Below, piece after piece: positions 57,488 to 64,000 of a DNA stretch of 64,000 nt (positions within the stretch are counted from its first letter, which is position 1; each line of letters opens with the position of its first letter). The notes under the pieces are model-generated. The model saw only the letters and a list, made by a program, of their open reading frames with translations. It ran no database searches and was not told where the DNA came from. Source of the DNA: Coix lacryma-jobi var. lacryma-jobi (Eukaryota > Streptophyta > Magnoliopsida > Poales > Poaceae); the NCBI GenBank assembly GCA_009763385.1, contig CM019831.1, positions 86,649,845 to 86,713,844 of the forward strand, in the 5' to 3' direction. The translations under genes and the position numbers were made by a program.

Positions 57488-57907
57488 GGGTTTGTTAATT
57501 CCCTATTGCAGGTTTCTTAATAGGTGTTGTCAATCACGATCATGTCAGTGGGCTCGACATGATCTGGTTGTTCTTCTTCTCCAACTTAGGTGCTTCCTTA
57601 AGTGTGGTTCTGTAATACTATTCTACTTCCGCAATACCGGTTATATTTATGTAAAAAGTAACTTATTCATGATTTTGTAAACTCTATCTCTCTTGCTTCC
57701 GCACTCCGACGTATTTTGTATCAACTGTTGTAATGTTGTAATTATTCCACCCGAAGACAAGACGATCCTGTAACTCGTGGATGATTCGGGGTTCTCTCGG
57801 GGACACCCGACAGTTCTTTCCAGTGATGTGTTTCATTTGCACTGTCATTGGGCTTCTTATAATGATGACGTGTGCAGTGGGCCACATTACCGGGAGGTTC
57901 TGCCACA

Positions 57908-58599
57908 TTCGTTGAGTGCGGATTGGGACTCCCAGCATCTGATTTTTTTAGAGGATTGCTGCACTACTATGGTTTGACCCTCAACCATATTACTCCCAAT
58001 GCCTGCTTCCACATCGCGATTTTATCCCATCTGTGTGAGGCTTTTCTGGGGATTTGCCATTCTTTTACTCTTTTTCATTATTTCTTCTGGGTAAAGTGTC
58101 AACCCAGTAATGCATGTGTAGAAGTAGTTGGAGGAGCTAGTTTCCAACTTAGGCTAGAAGTAGCTACTCAATATATCTCTATAGTATTGTCAGAATCCAT
58201 CCGAGAATGGGCAAGCAGATTGTTTTACATTGCCAACCCGCCACCAGCCCTTCGTCGCCATGATGGCTGGCCGCCTCAGAAGTCCCAAAAGTGGAAGGAC
58301 AAGACTTCTTCTGAAGAGGTAGAGGCTGTCCAACCATTGATCAATATGATAGAGGTTTTGAAGTTGAGTGGACTGACTGGATATACCGTCATCCAAGATT
58401 TCATTGCTCGCCGAATCCATCCACTGCAGCAACGAGCCAATTTTGGCTTCGAATACCTCGGCTTGAAGGACCCGGGGCGGCATGATGTCGAGCAATTGTC
58501 CAACCAAGAGATTCTGAGGAGAATGAACCGGCTGTTGAAGAGCCGTGACATCTGGTTCCAATGATGATGACTTTTTCCGCCATCAACCCTCCTCCAGAG
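57908..58599 (+). pseudogene. Antisense extra gene of E, exon 1, 3' part (PF04195-type domain)
   Basis: The frame resumes in register after D with FVECGLGLPASDFFRGLLHY, then ITPNACFHIAILSHLCEAFL and FTLFHYFFWVK, the hallmark of the putative gypsy-type transposon domain (PF04195) found in extra ORFs of grass Tat-like retroelements. IHPLQQRANFGFEY and SNQEILRRMNRLLKSRDIW follow. The frame meets TGA at 58562; a one-base change is needed to reach the consensus donor CAGAG|GTAAGT at 58599/58600. The biochemical role is unknown. Confidence 0.75.
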
Positions 58600-58678
58600 G
58601 TAAGTAGTTGGGGTATCCGTCTTTTAGATTCTTAATAGATATCCTTCTGACTGGACATTATCTTCTTCTTCTTCGTAG

Positions 58679-59766
58679 GACCAAGGGCGAAATAACAACG
58701 ACTGTCCACCCCTACCCCCGACAATTCAAGAAGGCGGAGGCATTACTCTCGAGGGTCCTATTCGTAGTGAGGACCTTCGCCATGAGTCAAACTCTCCAGG
58801 TGATCTTGACTGGTTAGACTCGGACTCAACTGACTCTGATGTCATGCTCATAGATCCCGAAGCCGAGAGTAGCCAGAAGAGGTCTCCGAGTCCGTTCCAG
58901 GAAGCCAGAGATCCAGTCCTGAAGAAGGCTCGCACTGGTAATCGCTGTGCATGTCGAAAAATCCTTTTATCAACAGAATTGGCTAAAAAGCTTTGTAATA
59001 CGGGTGTCCTGGTAAGGGAAAACCCAAGTACTTTATAGACTTCATGCTTTGGATTTAATAAACCTTTGTCTTATATCTTTGTTTGATGTAGACGCTGAGA
59101 CAGCTCAAGGAGCTTCAAGTGGTGCTGCTCCTGAAGAAGTTCCGGCCCCAGACCCGTAGCCAAAGAAGCCCATCTTGTAACTGTCGCGGGCGTTGAAGCT
59201 TGTTAAGTAAGTCATATTACTTGTCTTTAGAATGCTCATATGCTTTCTAGCATTATTATGAACACTCGTCTGTTGCAGGAAAGTGAAGCCGATCGCTGTA
59301 TCCTCAAGTAGTGCTACCAAAATCCGAGCGGTGGAGGAGTCGGAGGCACAGGACAAAGGCGAATCCAGCGTCCCTCCTATCTTTAGCCAGGTGAACACTC
59401 TGCCAGGCTCCTCTCCATTTGGTACCCGGGTCGATACAACACCTGAAGTGGACGTACTTCCCTTTCCTCAGGTTGGTGTTCCATATTCGATCTTTCGCTC
59501 TCCTGCTCAATTGGAGTTTGACCGAGTGATGAACGAGTGGTTTTTTTCGCACCCGACAGCCTGATGAACCCACTATGGAGATGGTTCGAGCTGAGATCAA
59601 TGCTAAAGCTTTGGATCCTCCACAGGAAGAGTCCGAGGATGTCCCCGAGTCCTCTCGCCAAGGGTCGAGACTTGAAGTCATGGGGTACAACCCGGATCTC
59701 GTTCGACTGAAGGAGTTGAGCGAGTAGGTGATGGCGCCTGCCGTAGCGCTTCGGCAATTTGTTGAG
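58679..59766 (+). pseudogene. Antisense extra gene of E, middle exons
   Basis: Three exons with GT-AG introns of 72-80 nt. 58679-59011: starts DQGRNNNDCPPLPP, acidic LDWLDSDSTDSDVMLIDPEA, then basic KKARTGNRC; preceded by a 79-nt intron at 58600-58678. 59092-59206: frame unclear, an Ala/Glu/Pro segment AETAQGASSGAAPEEVPAP, then disrupted. 59279-59766: Ser-rich start, VPYSIFRSPAQLEFDRVMNE, a one-base frameshift in a T run near 59541-59547, then EINAKALDPPQEESEDVPES, and TAG at 59725. Small canonical introns show this was a spliced gene, now decayed. Confidence 0.6.
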
Positions 59767-59836
59767 GTAACTCTTTTGATATCCTCTTTGTATTGTGTTA
59801 TCGCATCCAAGTACTTATATTGCAATCTTTGCGCAG

Positions 59837-60739
59837 AGCTTTGATGTGAAAGTGGCTGAGCAGATCACTCGGATCCGTCAAGAGTTGTCTCTTGAGAATC
59901 AACAACTCAAGGACTACATCGCTCATGATCAGGTTAGCCAGAAAGTAGCCACCCAACTCCTTCATAACCGTATCAACGAGCTTCAAAACAATCTCAAGGT
60001 TGTTGTTAAAGAGCGTGACGTGGCAAATCAGGGGGAACTTGAGCTACTTGGCAAGCATGCTGCCTCGGAGCAGAAGCTTAAGGATGTCGTAAAGTCTTCC
60101 AACAAGCAGCTTGCTGGTAAGTCAAAAGTACTTTCCGGAATCCTTATTGCTTTGTAAATTTGTAATACTCATCCGATTGGAATGTCTTATTATTCAGATT
60201 GGAAGACGCTGGCCGCTGGATGGCAAACTGCTTTCAATCAGAAGGAGGCAAAGCTTGAGGAGGTATTTGCTAACGCGCAGAGTACTCTTCAACAAGCCAA
60301 ACTGATTCGTAAAGATGCTGACCGAGACCTGCTGCAGGCTTTAAAGTCGACCAAGGAGTCGCGGGAAGCTCTGGAAGCGGTTCAAGCGCAGTTAAAGGAG
60401 TCCCAAGAGTCTTTAAAGACTTCTCGGGATTCTTTGATGGCGTTAGAGCAAGCTGTAGGGCCTGTCCTCGACATGATTCCGTGCCCCGAAGGAGCTGACG
60501 AGTCCTTGAATGATCGAGCAAAGGCTGCACCGGGGCAGCTGACTCAATACATCAAGGATATGGCGACTTCGGTGGTGTGCAGACTTCTGGCGACGCTACG
60601 ACTGCATATGTCGTCCTTTGATCTGTCATCCATTATGACGCTTCCTGATGGCAAGAGCGATGAAGATCTTACAGCCATGCGGGAAGAAGTCAAGGCCGTC
60701 GTGGAAGAGTACTCCCAAATATTAGATCTTGTAGAGTAG
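59837..60739 (+). pseudogene. Antisense extra gene of E, C-terminal coiled-coil exons
   Basis: Exon 59837-60116 (SFDVKVAEQITRIRQEL..., NRINELQNNLKVVVKERD) and exon 60198-60739 join with matching phase across an 81-nt GT-AG intron (the split codon gives Asp). Together they form a long coiled coil of about 190 residues (LKESQESLKTSRDSLMALEQ), then a helical C-terminus ending YSQILDLVE and TAG at 60737-60739. The coiled coil suggests oligomerisation. This part is still open, though upstream breaks prevent translation as one product. Confidence 0.65.
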
Positions 60740-61554
60740 TATGTCTTCCTTGGTCCTTGACCAGCATTTGTTCCTCCTGTAAACAAATATTATTCTGGGT
60801 AAAGAATCAAAGTATAATTTAGTTTTGGGTCTTATTAATTCCGCATATGGTCGACTCGTCATTGCAAGGAATGTCTTGTCAATGGGTCGTTTTGCTTGAG
60901 GTGGATGTAAGACCAGGCGTCTTATTAGATGAGTCTATCTGAGTGTTCTCTAGCACTTAAGATTGGGTCACATGACTTCGTTTCTCTTATAGTCTTTAGC
61001 GACCTAATAGAAAACTTAGTTTGCCCGAGTACTACTCTTAGTACCCTTTTCTAAGGGATAAATTTGATCAAGCACCTCTTTAAGGACCGAAATGATGGTT
61101 CCTATCGGGTGAATCATATCCTCTTGGTACACGCAGCTTGAGTGCGAGATCGGATTTAGCCTTCATCCAAGTAATAAACTACAGGGTGAGGGATTCACCC
61201 CTTGTTATACCTTATAGGAACTAGCATCTACTTTGTAGGCGCCATATTCTCTATAGGTTGATAGCCGAGATTTTAAGCCGTACTATCATTTAAGTTGTAT
61301 TGAGCTCGGAGCTCGTAACTCGAGTATGGTTACCTCTGAACGACGAAGGATCCCTCCGAGTAATATTATATATTAGTCGGTGGGGCACAATAGTTAGAGC
61401 TTATAAGCATCTAAGGATTTTATCCGACTAAATAGTTGTGACAATTGTAATTGCCGAAGGAAAGAAAACTCGTAGAGTTTATGATGAAATCCAATCTGTA
61501 TTAATATCTGGGAAATAGCTACATTTGCCCTGAATCAAATTTGTAGCATAGCCC
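60740..61554. other. Non-coding stretch between convergent genes in E
   Basis: About 815 bp between the 3' end of the antisense gene (plus) and the end of pol (minus). I see no supported frame, repeat or RNA gene. Confidence 0.5.
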
Positions 61555-62341
61555 TTAGGTATGGAATTTCTTTAGATGCTCAATCTTCCACGAATTTGGC
61601 AATGGAGAACCATCCTTAGTGACTAACTCAAATGACCCGGGTCTTGTTACTTTAGATACTATGTATGGTCCTTCCCATGGACTCATAAGCTTGTGGCGCC
61701 CTATGGTATTCTGAATCTTCTTCAAGACCATGTCGCCTACTTGGAAAGTACGGTGATGGACGTTCTTGTCGTAGTAGCGCCTCATCCCTTGGAGATATCT
61801 TGCTGATTGAAAGAGGGCGACTAACCGAGCCTCCTCGAGGTTGTCGACTTCTAATCGTCTTCTACCATCAGCTTCTCCTTCCTTATACTGCTTCATTCGT
61901 GGAGAATTCCAGATTAAGTCTGCCGGGAGGACTGCTTATACTAGAAAGAAGGGAGTTTGGCCTGTTGCCCTGCTTCGCTATGTCCATAGCCCCCAGACTA
62001 CCTTAGGCAACTCTTCGACCCACTTCCCGCCATGGTCTTTTAGAAGATCAAACAATCTTGGCTTTAGACCAGCGAGGATGAGGGTTTTGCTCTCTCAACT
62101 TGGACGTTTGATTATGGATGAGCCACTGATGCGTAGTCTGTCTTTATTCCAGAGTCGTTGGCCCATGATTTGAACTCAATTGCTGTAAAGGGAGAACCAA
62201 GGTCAGTGATAATTCTATGTGGCATCCCAAAACGATGAAAGATGCTCTGCATGAATTGTACTGACTTTGATGTGTTAAATTTGACCAATGGCATGTACTC
62301 AATACATTTGGTGAACTCATCGATTGCGACGTAGACGTACT
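61555..62341 (-). pseudogene. pol: Integrase C-terminal part of element E
   Basis: From 62341 downward the minus strand encodes KYVYVAIDEFTKCIEYMPLV, FGMPHRIITDLGSPF (the second catalytic Asp region, ITDxG), a stop near 62112 with frame changes, then ERAN-like and GGKWVEELPKVVWGL sequence. A clean 113-codon frame (61555-61896) follows with YYDKNVHHRTFQVGDMVLKK, the GPY motif (WEGPYIVSKVTRPGSFEL) and the end NSWKIEHLKKF. This is a Ty3/gypsy integrase of Tat type. The N-terminal part is cut off by LTR H at 62342. It is non-functional. Confidence 0.8.
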
Positions 62342-64000
62342 TGAAGGACCGAGAAAGCACTAGCAAGGCGACCAGAGGGGGGGGGGTGAATGGGAGCTTC
62401 AAATTTTCCTTTCGGAAACTTGTTGCCTCTGTCCCAAGAATCAACCCCAAGAGCAAACCTAGAGCTTGCAAGTGTCCACGACCCTAGATGTAGGGTGGAT
62501 GCTTCCGAGAAGCACAGCGGGACACTACACAACCCTAGAACCCCAACGCAAAAGACGGAAACCAAATCCGTCAACGATCGAACGAACCGCGAACGAAACG
62601 GCGTGAGACTGTACTGACCGGACTCACCCTGCGTCCGGTCAAAACCCACCGGACGCGTCCGGTCAGGCAAAACACGTTCTGGGACCTTACTGTTCCGGAC
62701 CGGACTCACGGTATGGAAGCGTCCGGTCATGTACTAAGCGTCCGGTCAACAAAGGACAAGCGCGATGAACAGTGGAGATAGCGCGTCCGGTCAGTTCAAC
62801 TGGGAGAGTCCGATCAAACTATGCACAGAGGATACACGTGGCATTCAATGACCGGACTCACCAGGGCAGCGTCCGGTCGTGTCGATACGTGCGTCCGGTC
62901 AATTCAAGACTGCTCCGTTCGTTCACCGATTCGACTTGATCTCACCCGTAACACATCCTCTAGGGATCAAACTCGGTGAGAGGAGTCACAAGGAGGATAG
63001 TGAGCTATCTCTAAGAGATCATGGCTCGAACCTATCTCCAAATCGATGAATCGAAGAATCTCGGGGGAAGGGAGAAAAACTTGACACGAAATGAAAATCA
63101 ACCGATCTACTAGCTCGTGAGGTTAGAGGTGAAATCCTTCGGTGGAAAGAAGTGCCTCATGATCTAGAACAACTTGGTTCAAACGGATTTGCAAGAGATG
63201 CACCGAACAAAGAGATCGATCGACGGGAAAAACGTGGAGAAAAGCAACCCGCGAAGAACAAGAACAAAACGCAAATCACAACCACGAAATTGCAACCGTG
63301 TGGCTACCACACGCTACAACAGTGAGATTACGGTCTCACTTCCTCAAAATCTCACGGGCACAGAGGTATTGATCTCTTCTTTGTGGATCTCAGGTTTGCT
63401 ATAGCAGGGGGGTGGGAGAGCAGGAAAACCTAGAAGGCAAAGAGCAAATGGCTGAGATAGATGGGTAGGTGGGTGTCTCCCCCTACTTATCCTAATTCTA
63501 ACTATTCCTAATTCCCACTCTACCCCTAACTACTTATAGAGCGAACCAGCTAAACCCTAAGGTTATTCTGGACCAACTCGATGGTAGGTGGATCCGACGG
63601 CCACGCCCGCACAACTCGTAGCTTTGCCTCGACGCAATCTTCCGATTGCCGCCACGTGCCGCCACAGCTCTGCGTCCTCTTCACGGACTCCGCCCCCGGT
63701 TTTGTGGCCGAAACCGGGAAACCAGGCCTTCACGATCAGCCACTGATTTTGAGCCCAAACCGGGAAACCAGCCCACCGTAGCCGGACTTTTGTGGCCCAA
63801 ACTCAGCAAACCCGCACCACCCAGGTTTTGAGGCCCAAACTTGGAAACCATCCTCAGCCCGAGTTTTGTGGCCAAACTCGGAAACCATCCGCGCCTAGGT
63901 TTTGAGGCCCAAACCTGGAAACCGTCCACTCGATGGTTTTTCTCTGGCTCTACCACCAAACCAAAGCTGTAGAGGGGATGCACCGCCCGTGCACCCCGTC
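62342..64000 (-). repeat. A-family LTR (H), reverse orientation, runs off right edge
   Basis: On the minus strand it ends GGTCCTTCA at 62342, like element A's LTR, and is collinear backwards: a long C run (ten G on plus near 62378), a segment matching 13300-13490, the ACCGGACGC cluster (about 62610-62910) and the tandem hairpin array (63695-63935). GTACT at 62337-62341 is the expected TSD. Solo or full-length cannot be told. Plus-strand frames such as 63174-63404 are not genes. Confidence 0.8.
63695..63935 (-). repeat. Tandem hairpin array in LTR H
   Basis: Further units with other stems: CCCGGTTT/AAACCGGG, CCAGGTTT/AAACTTGG (one G-T pair), CCGAGTTT/AAACTCGG, CTAGGTTT/AAACCTGG, around TGAGGCCC or TGTGGCC loops (read on plus). 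Confidence 0.75.

Larger units (their letters stand above)
52953..57907 (+). repeat. Solo LTR D of a chromovirus (4955 bp)
   Basis: It begins TGTAACACCCCTGGTG, ends GTTCTGCCACA and is flanked by TTCGT at 52948-52952 and 57908-57912. There is no PBS, gag or pol inside, so it is a solo LTR left by LTR-LTR recombination. It shows four AAAGTTGTAG/ACAACTTT units (about 53231, 53389, 53576, 53737), a GC-rich block (53870-54830), an AT-rich stretch, the GGCAAGCCCCGG box (56638-56656), a three-copy tandem repeat (57050-57178) and the hairpin (57469-57487). Frames in the GC-rich block are compositional. Confidence 0.9.
50709..62341 (-). mobile_element. Tat-like Ty3/gypsy element E, 3' half, with antisense extra gene
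   Basis: On the minus strand, from right to left: the integrase C-terminus (61555-62341), a convergent extra gene on the opposite strand (52678-60739), a polypurine tract (51579-51590) and the 3' LTR (50709-51578). An antisense extra gene between pol and 3' LTR is a known Tat-lineage layout. It is interrupted by solo LTR D and, in the integrase, by LTR H; its 5' half lies beyond the right edge. CACAT at 50704-50708 is the expected TSD. It sits in or beside the CACTA gene. Confidence 0.7.

Overview
The window reads as intergenic repeat DNA of a grass genome, most likely panicoid. It is almost wall-to-wall nested transposable elements, and I found no host gene with convincing support. The grass assignment rests on Ty3/gypsy chromoviruses with very long (about 4.2-5.0 kb) LTRs beginning TGTAACACC, a 5' extra ORF resembling the histone H3 tail, a Tat-type gypsy element with an antisense extra gene, a SIRE-like gag-only element and a decayed CACTA transposon. 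The species cannot be named from sequence alone.

Layout. 1-6639: minus-strand chromovirus F (start of gag, decayed H3-tail ORF, one 4.25 kb LTR), running off the left edge. 6640-9441: the 3' two thirds of a plus-strand LTR of a related chromovirus (G), split by F. 9442-11131 and 50467-50708: two halves of one decayed CACTA TNP2-like transposase gene (minus), separated by element A. 11132-50466: gag-only element A (TSD GTTCT). Inside A lie complete chromovirus B (15140-29384, TSD TTGGT) and, in A's 3' LTR, complete chromovirus C (34844-49256, TSD GAGTG). 50709-62341: the 3' portion of a minus-strand Tat-like gypsy element E: LTR, an antisense multi-exon extra gene on the plus strand, and the integrase C-terminus. 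That extra gene is split by a 4.96 kb solo chromovirus LTR (D, 52953-57907, TSD TTCGT). 62342-64000: an A-family LTR (H) in reverse orientation, inserted in E's integrase and running off the right edge.

Relative order from nesting: CACTA is oldest; then A, E and G inserted into it; then B and C into A, D and H into E, F into G. B's two LTRs are both 4279 bp with about four substitutions, so B is very recent. C's LTRs differ by about 2-3% and carry different internal deletions.

Most interesting biology. The three chromoviruses whose leader is visible each encode, between primer binding site and gag, a protein whose first residues copy the histone H3 tail (ARxKxTARKSTG, including K4 and K9), followed by coiled coil, a shared LHEE[IV]H motif and an acidic tail. 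It is open only in the youngest element, whose gag is broken. All six start codons of this ORF and of gag sit 0-2 nt after a CAG that looks like a splice acceptor. Their LTRs share a hairpin (TGAGTAC/GTACTCA) with variable loop, an invariant GGCAAGCCCCGG box, and a U3 containing inverted repeats spaced about 160-185 bp. The A-family LTR carries a tandem array of hairpins whose stems covary from unit to unit.
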